DNA of 64,000 nt from Enchytraeus crypticus (GCA_905160935.1 CAJHZI010000303.1:117501-181500); one strand, 5' to 3'; positions 41,388-52,393 are shown, counted from the stretch's first letter. Numbers and translations: made by a program. Notes: generated by a model from the sequence alone, not told the origin.

Positions 41388-42731
41388 ACCAGGGTAAAAA
41401 AATTAATAATAACAACAACAATTAGAGTAGGTAAATGAGGCAGGTCTCTCGTTAGAGCCTTGCCTTTTCTTACAAATTAATATTTTATTTTCTTATTAAC
41501 CAATGTTTCTCATGAAATAATAAGTTGACTACGAGGGGATCATATGTTTGTTATACTGAAACTTGTTTTAATCACTGGCTGGAGCCAGTGGCGATGTCGG
41601 TAGGATATTAGACCGCTGATCAGTATGTGCGGGTTTCAAGTCCTGGGCTTGCCCGTCACTGACATCGCTTTTCAGTGAGGGAGCTGACGTTAACATTAAC
41701 TTTGCCAGCTTTTATGTGTTATAATCATGAATATGTTGTAAATCACAAATATGTTGTAATCACGACTATGTTATAATCAATAATATCTTAAGTTGGACGT
41801 ATGAAAGAATTGCTATAAGTGATTCGTTACTGATATTCTACTTAATTACTGAAAGATAAGCAATCAGCAATGGATCTGTCTATTCAATAGCAATATAGTA
41901 CTCTCCTATTGGCATGCGAGATTTGTTATTCCTCGTGAGTAACGCTAGTAGAGGTTCCAATAAGTTCAATGCATTAGAAACTTAAAATTATCTGATGTTA
42001 ATATTATCCTTTTTAATTTGAATTATTGTTATTCTTCAAACACCAACAACACAAGAAAAGTAAAGAGGATGTACCATTCAGATGGCGCTTTATTTCTTAG
42101 AGGAAACTAATGCTGAGGCTTCTTTGAGTTGTAGCTTCTATTTAACTCTCTACTCTCTAGCTTGTGTTTAATATGGTATTGTTAGTTCACCTGTGGAAAC
42201 TCTCTAACTTGCATTGTGTATGGTACTGTTAGTTCACCTGTGGAAATTCTCTAACTTTTATTTTGTATGGTATGGTTAGTTCACCTGCAGAAACTCTCTA
42301 GTCTGTATTTTGTATGGTATTATTAGTTCACCTGTGGAAATTCTCTAGCTTGCATTTAATATGTTATTGTTAGTTCACCTGTGGAAATTCTCAGGAGGTT
42401 ATCCTGTTCTGAACAGTCACAAGCATCTGCTAAGGACCAATAAGGTTAGTGTGTTACTTGTTAAATTCCACTAATAAAAAATAAATTACTTTCTCTCCTT
42501 ACATCACCTGAGATCTTACCCATGTTGTGTCAGGGTCGCTGGAGAATAGACTAGCCGTGAACTGCAGGTGTCGTTAAAGGCGACAAAGCAAGATGCAAAT
42601 CAACGTCAGAAAGGGCATTTGGTTGGTGAGCGCCTAGTCTACAGAAATTGCTACAAAATTTTCTGAAAAGATTGAAAGCAAAGGTCTATTCGAATCTGAA
42701 CCCTAGTTAAACAGGGATTCAAGGGAAGATA

Positions 42732-42766
<35 letters not shown>

Positions 42767-43312
42767 AATAGTGATGGTGACGGTGATGATGATAATGATG
42801 GTGATAGTGAGTGATGGTGATGATGATGATGATATGCTATCACTTGAGATCTTGGGAGTCATGGTATACTCTTATAGATTGTGTGACAGGAATTTTAATT
42901 GATTGATTTTATGCTAGACTACATCTGTCTCAGCTTTTCATTTCAATTATATTTACAAATTGGCTAAAGTAGATAAATCAGCTAAAAATGTTAGTAAATA
43001 AATAATGAAATTGAGAAATGCATTGTTCCATTCTTTAACAACAGCAATATAGAAATATTAAGTATGGCCTAGTTGTGCAATTTTAAAAATTTTATTTTCA
43101 GCGCCTCCATCTATTTTTTGTCTGTTTCCCGTTGTCTAGTCAATGAAGAAATTGCTTGTAAACAGTAAACAGGGAATATAATTATGTGTTGGAAGTTGAT
43201 GCAGTCCCACTATATCGAATTATTGTATTCTATTCTGACAGTCTATTTTGAAGAACCTTGCATTGCATTCATTTAAGAAACCCTGTGTTAAATTCTTATG
43301 GACTGATTGTTC

Positions 43313-43367
<55 letters not shown>

Positions 43368-44659
43368 GGATTAATTGATTTGTCTGCAGGAGTTCCAGGA
43401 GTTCAAGAAGCGACGGAACATGATGCTGAGGTATCGTAAGAATCAGATTTTGCTAGCATTCAGCTTCTGGAGAGACATCATGGCCCGCGAGGGGCCGAAT
43501 ATTTATGAGCTGCGTAGCTACACGCTCAGGGTTTGAAGTCTATTATCATCATCATCATCTTCATCATCATCTTCATCATCATCATCATCATCTTCATCAT
43601 CATCATCATCATCATCATCATAATTAGCGTCATCATCATCTTCATCATCATCATCATCATCATAATTATCATCATCATTATCATCATCATCTTCATCATC
43701 ATCATCGTCGTCGTCGTCATCATCATCGTCAGCATCATCATCATCTTCATCATCATCATCATCGTCATCATCTTCATCAGCTTCCCTTGAATCTCCGTTT
43801 AACTAGGGTCAAGATACAGATAGATCTTCTCCACTTATCTCTGTCCCACACCATATCATCAGTCAATCCCCTTTGATCTCTTCCGTACATTTTATAAAAT
43901 TTTCATAAAACTGTGACGAAATAGGAATAATAATATTACGGGCACATTTTTGCACTGCTATTGATACTTAGTTAATTTGTATCTAGGTGTTTGGTATACG
44001 ACTGCTATTTTGATGTTTGGGAGTGTTGTACGTAACATGGTAATGGATTAATAGATTTTCTCGAAGTTTTTGGGATCAGTGTGAGATCATTCATTGAGAG
44101 AATTTCCTATTCAGTTGAAAGTTGTTCTGCGCAACTATCATTTAACCTTATTTTATCCCTGGATGATGAAACGGACGTTAAACCTTTATTATTTATTTTA
44201 TTTATATTGATCTCAAAAACAGCTGATGATGGCGTATTTTACTCTGTACTGTATTGGATTCCAAGATATATGGGCTCTTTTCACACAGTGCAGTAAAATG
44301 TTATAAAAAGTTTATTTATAAATTCTTAATTACATAATTTTATATATAATAAACGTTTGTGTTTTTCTCGTAATGATATAATAGTTAAGACATAATTTTG
44401 ATTTTATACCTGTAGTGTCTGTTCTGTGTATTGAGGTATGCTAGACGTCAATAAACGTTATTCGATTGTTTGTTGTAGCCTGGAATGATGATTGAATGGG
44501 GAAATCACTGGTAAGTAAATAGTTTTCTAATAATTATTGATATATAATTAATAAAATCAGTGTTTTAACTGATCCTTGGGTTTAGGAGCTGGTTCTGCCT
44601 TGAATTTTATTTTCATGCAAACTTATAATATACTTTTTAATAATTATTATTTGTTTATA

Positions 44660-44697
<38 letters not shown>

Positions 44698-47600
44698 GTG
44701 CACTACCTATTGGCAGGTCCATAGTATAAACGTGTCAGGCTGGTTGATACATGAGTTGTGTTTAACTTGATGTAGGGCGCGTGGTTTGAAGTACAGACAG
44801 GAACAGAACGAAGCTGTGGCAGGCTTCTTCTCGCACATTGGAGAGCTTTACATCGCTCATCATCTCTGGGGTTACTACTAATTGATCAATAAAGCTTAGT
44901 TTAGCGTCTCTTTCCACACTGTGTTTTATCGGAATCATTCTAGTGGGATATTTCAGGTAATGTAGTGTAGGACAGAGAAGATTTGAGACAGTCTACTTTT
45001 ATCCCGACCCTGGTTAAACTAGGATTCATGGTAAAATAATGATGATGATGATTCTGGTGGGATATTTAATCCTTGGCTTCTGGATTATTGGGTTAGAGTT
45101 CTACCTATACATCTACCGGACCTCGAATCTCTTTTCCGCGTATTCGAACCTCGCGGGTTCGTATCCCAGCCGCGTTGATCTGAGAGTAAAATCTCGGACA
45201 ACAGTTCCTCACTCGATAGCGATGAAGATAGAAGATTGATATTCTTCTTTGGTTGAAAATTTATAATATTTTATTCTTCTCTAGTTCTACGTGTCGCATC
45301 TGGAGAGTTTTAGTCAGGCTTCTTTCTGAGATTTCGTTTTCTTGTTTCAAGGGGTTTGCGTTCTTTATACTTACTTTAGCTAATGAAATAATGGTGATTA
45401 ATATTTCTTGAATGTTCAGTTTTGAAAAAATAGAGACATTAAGCTGTTGCTAAATATATTTTACGTCAGTTTTGAGACCTTCAAGGATCCATTGGAGTCA
45501 GTTTAAATTCCTACTAACCACAGCCTAGACATGTTAACCGATGTGTTATATAAATCTGAATGATAAATCGTTCAATACTGTAAATAACTTGCTGTTGTGT
45601 CTTACATGTATACTACACTTTCTCTTTGCAATATGTACATGTAGTGTGCTTGTGTGAATGTGTGTCTGTATTTGTATGTGTGTGTGTGTTTATATGGGTG
45701 TATGTATGTTTATGTGTGAAGGTACTTGTATGTATTTGTGTGTGTGTATATGTATGTGTATGTGTGCTTTAATGTGCGTATGTATGTTTATGTGTATTGG
45801 TATTTGTCTGTATTTGTATATGCGTGTAGATGTGTTTATATATGTGTGTGTGTACACAAAATATATCGGAGCTTGTTGCAAATTGGCGCCGTTAACAACA
45901 AAGTGTGTATGTGTGTGTATATGTGTATATGTGTGTGTATGTGTATGTATGTATGTTTATGTGTGTGTGTATGTATTTGTATGTGTATGTATGTGTGTAG
46001 CCTATAACAGTCTTCAGGGTAGACAGGAGGTGAGGGAGTCAGCCTGGGCTAAGCCTGGGTGGGATGAGCTTGTTGCTAATACTGGTAAGTGTGTGTATAT
46101 ATCTGTGCGTGTATTTGTGTGTGCGTGTGTGTGTGTGTGCTAATGTACGTGTGTCTACATCTATGTATGTATGTGTAAGCTGTTTTTGTAAGTATGTGTG
46201 TGTATGTGTGTGAATATGTGTGTTTTTGTATGCATATGCAACGCTGTGTATGTAAGTATGTGTGTGGATGTGTGTGAGTATGTGTGTTTATGTATGTATG
46301 TGCAACGCTGTGTATGTAAGTATGTGTGTGGATGTGTGTGAGTATGTGTATTTATGTATGTATGTATGTGTAAAGCTGTGTATGTAAGTATGTGTGTATG
46401 TGTGTTTATGTATGTATATATGTATATGTAAAGCTGTGTGTAAGTATGTGTGTGTGTATGTTTGTGAGTATGTGTGTTTATGAACGTATGAATGTGTAAA
46501 TCTGTATATGTATGTGTGTGTGTGTATGTGTGTGAGTATGTGTGTTTTTGTATATATGTATAGAGAAGAAACATATGTTTATTTGTTCACATATCACACA
46601 GCACGACAGTCAACATATTTCGAATAACATAAAGGTACAAAGTAAAACGCAAAGACAGGCACTCTAATCAATGCAAAACCAGGCCATCAAAGAGGGAGCA
46701 TAACACCCTATCGAGTTGACCACCCGGATATCAATCACCCCGCTAACAATCGTCCCACATGTTTAAATCAAACTTTTAAGCAAAATAAAAGAGTGAGAGT
46801 GTCAAATCATAGAAGATTTAAATTACAACAAACCAGAAGTTGGATGAGAAAAAAAATTCTTATTGTGACAAATTTTCTAATAAATACTGTTTAAATTCTC
46901 TAGAAAAGGTTGGTAGCAATTTGATGTTGCGTAATATTGGTGGAATTTTATTCCAGTCCGTACATGCCTCATTTACATAAGATTTATAGAATGTCACATT
47001 GGATTTTTTAAACAGATAGTTGGAGTCAAGCAGTCTAGTTGAATAATTATGGTTAGAGTGGTTGAGATCAAACATATTAGCCAATACTGTAGACTTAGGT
47101 AGATTACTGCTAATACATTTATGAATCAACTTGGCCATACAGTATTTATGCAATAGATGAACTGGCAAAATATCATAAGAAACATAAAGATCTTTAGCAT
47201 AACAGTAACGATGTCTTCCCTGCAAGGTTCGCAGAATTCTGTTACAAGCAAGATGTAGTGGTTGTAAAACATTCCAAGTGGCATAACCATAAATTTCAAT
47301 GCAATATCTTACACAAGAATATATCATAGAGAGATACAAGTTCCTGCGACAGGACATTGGTATAAATTCTCTTCGATTAAAGAGTAATCCATTAGCACTT
47401 TTAACAGTTTTTGTAATTTTTTGCGATATGATTTTTAAAACTTAAATGTTCATCAATTTCTTCACCAAGGAATTTAATACAATTAACTCTTGCAATTTGA
47501 TTATGGTCCATAAATAATGTAAGATAGTTATCACGTATATACGCTTCGTCATTGGTAGACGGAAAGAAAACAATATATGCTGATTTAGCTGTATTAATAG

Positions 47601-48797
47601 TTAAACAATTACTCAGTCAGTTTCTTGTCTCACACTAAGCATATCAATGATACAGTGAGAGCTAGATTCGAACCTGTAAGTGTATACTGGGGAGGAGATA
47701 TGGCTTAACGGTTAGAGTGTTCACCTTAGAATGAAGTGACTTTGGTTCAAAGCCCAGCTCCGTCAACAAATGAATACCGCCTAGTGCCACTGGAATATTA
47801 ATCATATATCGTATCATGTTGATCATATATCTTCGCATAAAAGTAAAATAGAAACACGCATTATAGTGAAATGATCAACTATGTTGATATATATCACTTT
47901 TTAATTCAAAGTTCTTGTTTCAAAGAGGCGCCGTTAGCAACAAAATTATGATTTGTCATGGAAAGTTTTGTACAAGTTTAATTCTTTACATTTTGGATGA
48001 ATAACCGGATTTGAATTTAATTATTTTACTAATACTAATATTGTTATTATTATATTTAATTTTTAATTCCGGAGCAAACTGCATTAAATCTTTGCGAAGT
48101 ATGTAAAACCTTTTGCCGAAGATAAAGGTCTATCTCTTGCTCATCGCCAGTTTACTCTGCGGTAAATCTGCATGTGCCATTAATGTAGTCAACTCCATCG
48201 GGATTCATAGGACTCGTAGTTTAAATGGAACAACCTCTTAACCTGGGCTCGGTTCATAATATTTATCAACTTTCTTGGGAGTGAGTAATTCAGCAGCTCC
48301 GCCTGCAGTGACTGAAATTTTACTGAAGTAAGAGTTCGCCATAGTGTCAATGACCATGACGTTGTTATTATAAGTAATAATAGCCCATATTTGAACTTTG
48401 CTTCTCCTAAGCACATTTCATTTGCAGATTGATCTGGATGAATTGATCTGTAGTGATGTGTTCTGTGTGGACGTCCCTGACATCTTCGATGAGGAAACAA
48501 ACGTTAAACCTTCATTATTATTATTAGCACTACTAATACTACCACAACTATTATCATTATTATTGTTGTTTTTAGCTTTAGTACTACAAGAAACTTTACT
48601 AGTTTTATACTATTAGCGACAGGCCTACTTTGTACCTTTGTGGTAAATGTATTCTTTGAATATATTTAATGTAATTCTTTGTACCTTTAATTATTATGAT
48701 TGATACTAGTTCTTGTTTTGTTTTTGTTTCAGTGCCTCTGATTAGACACATGACGTCACGTATTCTGATACCAACTCCTTTCTCTCCTCTGAAATAA
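38833..48797 (+). CDS. NIPSNAP: NIPSNAP family protein, 10 exons, complete
   Basis: Homologue of vertebrate NIPSNAP1/2, mitochondrial proteins with a ferredoxin-like dimeric barrel fold, linked in vertebrates to mitophagy signalling. Exons: 38833-38912, 39423-39664, 40117-40162, 41214-41305, 42374-42444, 43390-43530, 44479-44510, 44776-44870, 46001-46084, 48733-48797 (948 nt, 315 aa). Residues 1-27 are a basic mitochondrial-type leader. About 40-80 is a Gly/Glu/Lys-rich low-complexity stretch longer than in vertebrates. The domain follows with recognisable blocks: [60 protein letters not shown], and the C-terminal [17 protein letters not shown]. The donor GTTACT after exon 8 is unusual but restores HHLWAY as in the family. 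Exons 4 and 5 are preceded by tandem copies of their acceptors, and exon 9 sits inside a TG-repeat tract. Paralogue assignment between 1 and 2 is not possible. Confidence 0.94.
40163..40420. repeat. 17-nt AT-rich array after NIPSNAP exon 3
   Basis: AATTAATTATGATTATT units starting within 15 nt of the exon 3 donor. Confidence 0.8.
40715..40800. repeat. ATT/TATATT array
   Basis: TATATTATTATTATATTA units. Confidence 0.85.
40925..41213 (+). repeat. NIPSNAP exon 4 acceptor array
   Basis: Three copies of TAG|TCAGACGATGATGAAG at edges 40936, 41031 and 41134 precede the true edge 41214 (TAG|TCAGACGACGATGAAG). GATT/GATC repeats separate them. All three decoys read to the same TAG about ten codons in. 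Confidence 0.88.
41342..41430 (+). repeat. AAT triplet tract with a repeat D remnant
   Basis: AATAAT repeats, CACCAGGGTAAAAAA, and AACAACAACAATTAGAGTAG, the first bases of family D. GAGGCAGGTCTCTCG is found on both sides (41299 and 41429), so it looks like a target duplication that includes the exon 4 donor. Confidence 0.55.
41574..41715 (+). repeat. SINE family A copy in NIPSNAP intron 4
   Basis: Near full-length: GGCTGGAGCCAGTGGCGATG start, GGGTTTCAAGTCCTGGGCTT B-box region, and GCTGACGTTAACATTAAC end. Confidence 0.8.
42173..42373 (+). repeat. NIPSNAP exon 5 acceptor array, 47-nt period
   Basis: Four upstream copies of the exon 5 3' splice site plus exon start (TTAG|TTCACCTGTGGAAA), with decoy exon edges at 42186, 42233, 42280 and 42327, then the true edge at 42374. 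Each spacing is exactly 47 nt. In the exon's frame each decoy closes exactly on the TAG of the next unit's acceptor. Confidence 0.92.
42523..42840 (+). repeat. Repeat family C, full-length copy with long GAT tail
   Basis: Best copy: CCCATGTTGTGTCAGGGTCG start, TCGTTAAAGGCGACAAAGC, CAACGTCAGAAAGGGCATTT, CAGAAATTGCTACAAA, TTAAACAGGGATTCAAGGGA, then about 100 nt of GAT/GGT triplets. No clear tRNA boxes were seen, so it may be a V-SINE-like or 5'-truncated LINE tail. Confidence 0.8.
43540..43875 (-). repeat. Repeat family C fragment with about 250 nt of ATC/CTT triplets
   Basis: A long ATC-rich triplet tract (43543-43780) is followed by CCCTTGAATCTCCGTTTAAC and AGGGTCAAGATACAGATAGA, i.e. the reversed 3' end of family C with an expanded tail. 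It begins 10 nt after NIPSNAP exon 6. Confidence 0.75.
44155..44212 (+). repeat. LINE 3'-tail fragment (family F) in NIPSNAP intron 6
   Basis: TCCCTGGATGATGAAACGGA and CGTTAAACCTTTATTATTTA match the 3' end of the LINE at 22-23 kb. Confidence 0.65.
44655..44735 (+). repeat. TC tract and repeat family E fragment in NIPSNAP intron 7
   Basis: About 35 nt of TC repeats, then TTAGTGCACTACCTATTGGC and AGGTCCATAGTATAAACG. Confidence 0.65.
44960..45055 (+). repeat. Repeat family C-like tail in NIPSNAP intron 8
   Basis: TGTAGTGTAGGACAGAGAAG, then CCGACCCTGGTTAAACTAGG and GATGATGATG. The 5' part differs from copies at 31 and 42 kb but matches 51528. Confidence 0.65.
45139..45202 (+). repeat. SINE family B fragment in NIPSNAP intron 8
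   Basis: Only the B-box part (GCGGGTTCGTATCCCAGCCG) and the TGATCTGAGAGTAAAATCTC segment remain. Confidence 0.65.
45655..46000 (+). repeat. TG/TATG-rich tract upstream of NIPSNAP exon 9
   Basis: About 300 nt of TGTATG-type repeats run into the exon 9 acceptor (GTATGTGTGTAG|CC), which has no pyrimidine tract. A short non-TG insert lies at 45855-45900. Confidence 0.85.
46085..46565 (+). repeat. TG-rich tract with about 60-nt units downstream of NIPSNAP exon 9
   Basis: Starts at the exon 9 donor (ACTG|GTAAGTGTGTG). From 46170 on, units contain GCTGTGTATGTAAGTATGTG, repeating a donor-like GTAAGTATG several times; this may derive from the exon 9 end. Confidence 0.75.
46861..47620 (-). mobile_element. 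Non-LTR retrotransposon RT C-terminal fragment, in NIPSNAP intron 9
   Basis: The minus strand reads a LINE thumb/C-terminal region: [25 protein letters not shown]-like block (here [18 protein letters not shown]), then after a stop near 47400 an open stretch with [30 protein letters not shown] and a terminal [17 protein letters not shown]. This is the usual order for the end of LINE ORF2. It differs in sequence from the element at 22-23 kb, so it is a separate family. Antisense to the host gene and truncated at the 5' end. Confidence 0.8.
47690..47910 (+). repeat. tRNA-like SINE joined to a family B 3' end
   Basis: Clear tRNA-like head with TGGCTTAACGGTTAGAG (A box) and TTTGGTTCAAAGCCC (B box). 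The downstream half shares ACGCATTATAGTGAAATGAT and CAACTATGTTGAT with family B. The head differs from the other family B copies, so it may be a subfamily. Confidence 0.7.
48061..48175 (-). repeat. Unclassified dispersed repeat, second copy
   Basis: Reverse, diverged match to 38095-38200. Confidence 0.45.
48398..48530 (+). repeat. LINE 3'-tail copy (family F) in NIPSNAP intron 9
   Basis: AGCACATTTCATTTGCAGAT, TGAATTGATCTGTAGTGATG, GGACGTCCCTGACATC and ACGTTAAACCTTCATTATTA match the last 130 nt of the LINE at 23.1-23.27 kb, without RT sequence. Confidence 0.75.
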
Positions 48798-49060
48798 TGC
48801 TGAGTCAGCAGCTTATCAGTGATAAGACATTCTCTTCATAGTAATGCTGCATTAACATCTTATCAGTGATAAGACATTCTCTTCATAGTAATGCTGTATC
48901 AACATCTTATCAGTGATATGACATTCTCTTCACATTAATGCTGTATCAACATCTTATCAGTGATAAGACATTCTCTTCACATTAATGCTGTATCAACATC
49001 TTATCAGTGATAAGACATTCTCTTCATAGTAATGCTGCATCAGCAACATGTCAGTCGTAA
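48797..49060 (+). repeat. About 57-nt tandem array beginning at the NIPSNAP stop codon
   Basis: Units of TCTTATCAGTGATAAGACAT plus TCTCTTCATAGTAATGCTG, five copies. The first edge overlaps the coding end (CTCTGAAATAATGCTG), so it forms the start of the 3' untranslated region. TTATCAGTGATAA is itself palindromic. Confidence 0.85.
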
Positions 49061-49137
49061 GACATTCAGTCTCTACTGTAAAATATCTCTGAATCAAGTT
49101 GTTACCAGTGATATGACGATAAACTGTAAGAAGAACA

Positions 49138-49365
49138 ACATAGACTTACTTCAGTGTTGTGCTCGGTAACACCATAGACTTGCTTCAGTGTTGTGCTCGG
49201 TAACACCATAGACTTACTTCAGTGTTGTGCTGGGTAACACCATAGACTTACTTCAGTGTTGTGCTCGGTAACACCATAGACTTACTTCAGTGTTGTACTG
49301 GGTAACACCATAGACTTACTTCAGTGTTGTGCTCGGTAACATCATAGACTTACTTCAGTGTTGTG
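49138..49365 (+). repeat. 34-nt minisatellite in the NIPSNAP 3' region
   Basis: Unit TAGACTTACTTCAGTGTTGT plus GCTCGGTAACACCA, period 34, nearly seven copies. Confidence 0.92.
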
Positions 49366-49384
49366 AAAGTAGTTTTTCCTGTTT

Positions 49385-49533
49385 TTCACATCTTCAGATC
49401 TCTCTCTGTTAGTGCACTGCCTATTGACAGGTCCATGGCATATAACGCTTGCAGTCTTCTCTGTCTTCCGCCTTCCTCTTCATGTCGATATATGAGTGGA
49501 TCTTTAACTATAAAATATATATTAATATTAATT
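49385..49533 (+). repeat. Repeat family E copy
   Basis: GTTAGTGCACTGCCTATTGA, GGTCCATGGCATATAACG, CTTCATGTCGATATATGAGT and GGATCTTTAACT. Confidence 0.65.
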
Positions 49534-49569
49534 ATTAGGAATGTTAGATAGCTATCTAACATTCCTAAT
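49534..49569. repeat. Perfect 36-bp palindrome
   Basis: ATTAGGAATGTTAGATAG joined directly to its reverse complement, at the end of a family E copy. Confidence 0.92.
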
Positions 49570-50312
49570 CTCGGCCTGCCCCTGCCACTCTTTCTTTTCA
49601 TTAGAACTGCCTTATATGACCTCTCTTAGTAGAATTTCCCTATTAGAATGTGTCCTATCCAACTCTTCTTCCTATTTCTTAGTACATTTATCAACTGTCT
49701 GTCTGTACCAACTCTCTCCAGAACTTCCTCATCTGATAACAATAGTAATATATGCTCATCTTACCTGAATTCTTTCACACTACATTATGTTATGTGCTAT
49801 TATCTTTGATGAGACTGCTTGACGTTATGTGATAGAATTGACTGGGTGTGTCTATTCAAATGATTATAATTGTCAACAATTTTAGCGAATTTTTTATGAT
49901 GATTTCTGAAGATTTCTAAAGTCGTGAAATGAGATTCCTTCATAGTTACTTTAAATTGTGATTGTTATCATTAAATACTGGCTAAATCTTTATCTGTGAT
50001 CTAACGCTATCAATTTAGATTTGTGCTGAAGCAAATATATTTTGTGTATTTGTACATTTTATGCAATTATCTATTATATTTTTTGTCATTCTAAAATATT
50101 AATTTACTGCACAGCAGGTCCCTGAAATGCATTCCTCGTGTTTTACTGTCTCGCTCTTCGTTTGAACAATCCACTGATCGATCGTTTATGCTTTTTTCTC
50201 GTGATAAACGCTCTTGATTGTTATCCATCGTAAAGTATTCGCAATGGCAAAAGTAAATATTTAATGCATTGATTGACCCATTCATTCTTCGGTATCCAAT
50301 TCATATTAATAT
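49570..50312. other. Unassigned sequence
   Basis: No repeat family or gene recognised. Confidence 0.4.
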
Positions 50313-50550
50313 AATAAACGCACATTATAGGGAAATGATCAACTATGTTGATATCTATCGCTTATAATACCACATGTTTAAACTGTTGGGCAATTAAATT
50401 TTTTCGTTTAATCAGTCCAGTGAATGTCCGAGATTTTACTCCCAGAGCAGCTCGGCTGGGATTCGAACCCACTAGGTTCAATTCACCTCAGGATTTTTAA
50501 ATTAAAACCTCACGAAGGTACCCCTACGCTATTAAGACATTCTCATAAGA
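50313..50550 (-). repeat. SINE family B copy
   Basis: Minus-strand copy with AGTGGGTTCGAATCCCAGCC, TCCGAGATTTTACTC on the plus side, and the CATTATAGGGAAATGATCAA end. Confidence 0.75.
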
Positions 50551-51159
50551 ACATTAGGCTGCTCAAGTGAAGTAACATACAGAGATATATTATATATTGC
50601 AGGTCGCCCTGCTAATGTACTGTCCGGTAGCGTCATTAAGTGCCAAAGATTGATAATTGACTATTAGCTTTGTCAGAATTTAACTTTAGTGTTATTGTTG
50701 TATTTACTATCAATTTATTATTTTTAATTTTAACTGTATAGTATTGTTTTCTTAATTATACATTTCATTGTATAGTTGTAATTGCACCTTATATTCTTTT
50801 CTAGATTTGCTATTACGCGAGCATGGGCTAACTTTTTCTTGTATTTTTATAATTGCCTATTATTTCGTTATTAGACTCTATATTTGCTATATATTTATCC
50901 CGGTTGAATTTAATACGTATTAATTGAACGAATGGACTTCTAATAGATGCCTTTCATATCCAACTGAAAATTGTATTCGTATTTAACCATCAAATCGTGC
51001 TTTATAAATATATTTTCTAATATAAACTGATCTTGTTATTATTTGTTAGGCTTCTCAAGGGTTTTGTTAAACTTGCCGTAAAATATATTTTCGGAACAGT
51101 ACCATGCCGTAATCATTTTGCTATTTTTCATTGTTGATTGAATAAGGTTGGATTGTTGA
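50551..51159. other. Unassigned AT-rich sequence
   Basis: Nothing recognised. Confidence 0.4.
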
Positions 51160-51265
51160 GCAGAGCCGGTGGCCTGTAGGCAAGTTATTTTGCTGCGGAT
51201 CAATAGGTGCAGAGTTCAAATTCAGTGCTCTCCTCGTCACTATCATGCTATCTGTTAGGAAACAG
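51160..51265 (+). repeat. SINE family A, diverged copy
   Basis: Matches at GAGCCGGTGGCC, GCGGATCAATAGGTGCAG and TTCAAATTC, then decays. Confidence 0.5.
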
Positions 51266-51527
51266 ACATTATGTTTATCGTTTAAGCTTTGTATTGTCGC
51301 CGTCCTAAGTATCTAATTAATATTGTCGCATATTCGTACATTAATAACTTTAATATTTCCCTATATGAATGGATCATAGATTTCATACGCTCAATTGATT
51401 GCTTCATATCATACAGGGATAAAGTTTTGCTTATCAATGTATATGTTACTGCCAACCAGGAGTCTTGCTGTGAATATATTTAACATATTTGTGTATATAC
51501 ACTAGTCTCAAATAGGGGATTGGCTGG

Positions 51528-51692
51528 TTGGTGGTGTGGTGTAGGACAGAGAGGATTTCAGACGTATTTGTATCCCGACCCTGGTTAAACTGAGATTAAA
51601 GGGAGGATGATGATGATGATGATAGTCTATTTGAATCCCAACCCTGGTTAAACTGGGATTCAAGAGAAGATGATGATGATGCTGATGATGAT
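51528..51692 (+). repeat. Two repeat family C-like tails in tandem
   Basis: Two successive ACCCTGGTTAAACTG segments, each followed by GATGATGATG (51568-51622 and 51640-51692). The first has the same 5' part as 44960. Confidence 0.65.
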
Positions 51693-51699
51693 ACACTAT

Positions 51700-52079
51700 A
51701 CTATGTGTACAGTATTGTGAATAGTAGTAGGATGATTTAAGTTCAGTGGAGCATTTAAAAAATCTAAACTATTAAGTGTAACGTTCTTTTGTAATCTAAC
51801 ATGATTATAATTATAAAATATCACTTTCTATGACATTAATCGTGCGAGTTTCTGTCTCCAACAGCTTATATTCATTTCTGTTTTATCACTCATGAAGATT
51901 GCATAATATTCTTAAAGTTTCACTTTACGTCTTACTGTGGTTTTTATATGGATGAGAGAATTAAATATCTGGATTTGAATTGTTATTGATTAATTAGACC
52001 TTTCCAAACTCTGAAATATGGGCACTTACGATAGCGTATTGCTATACATACAGATGTACATACAGATGTCAGACAACCA
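51700..52079. other. Unassigned AT-rich sequence
   Basis: Nothing recognised. Confidence 0.4.
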
Positions 52080-52180
52080 AAGACAGATATCTGTCTATCT
52101 CAGTGCACTGCCTATTGGCAGGTCCATGGTACATAACGTCTCCACTCTTCTCTTTAATTATCATGCTATGTCTGTTTAAC
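52080..52180 (+). repeat. Repeat family E copy
   Basis: CAGTGCACTGCCTATTGGCA and GGTCCATGGTACATAACGTC. Confidence 0.65.
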
Positions 52181-52393
52181 TTACAAATGAAAAGGAGATA
52201 CTGCATTATGTATTTGATTGGGACGCTACGGCTGGGCATGCAGTTATCAGACCAATGCACTAATTATAGAAAGAAACGTTATATATGGTCTGCTGGATTT
52301 GTTGTTAAATAGAGGTTAGAAAGAGGAAGATTGGAATTATAAAAGTATTTTGAAACTTACATTTCAGCCTAAATATTATCGACAGAGTATCTT

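Noticed and set aside
43526-43790. Frames of poly-Met or poly-Ile on either strand
   Set aside because: Triplet-repeat translation.
45658-46574. 161- and 137-codon Cys/Val or Thr/His frames
   Set aside because: Translation of TG repeats; the only coding part is NIPSNAP exon 9 within it.
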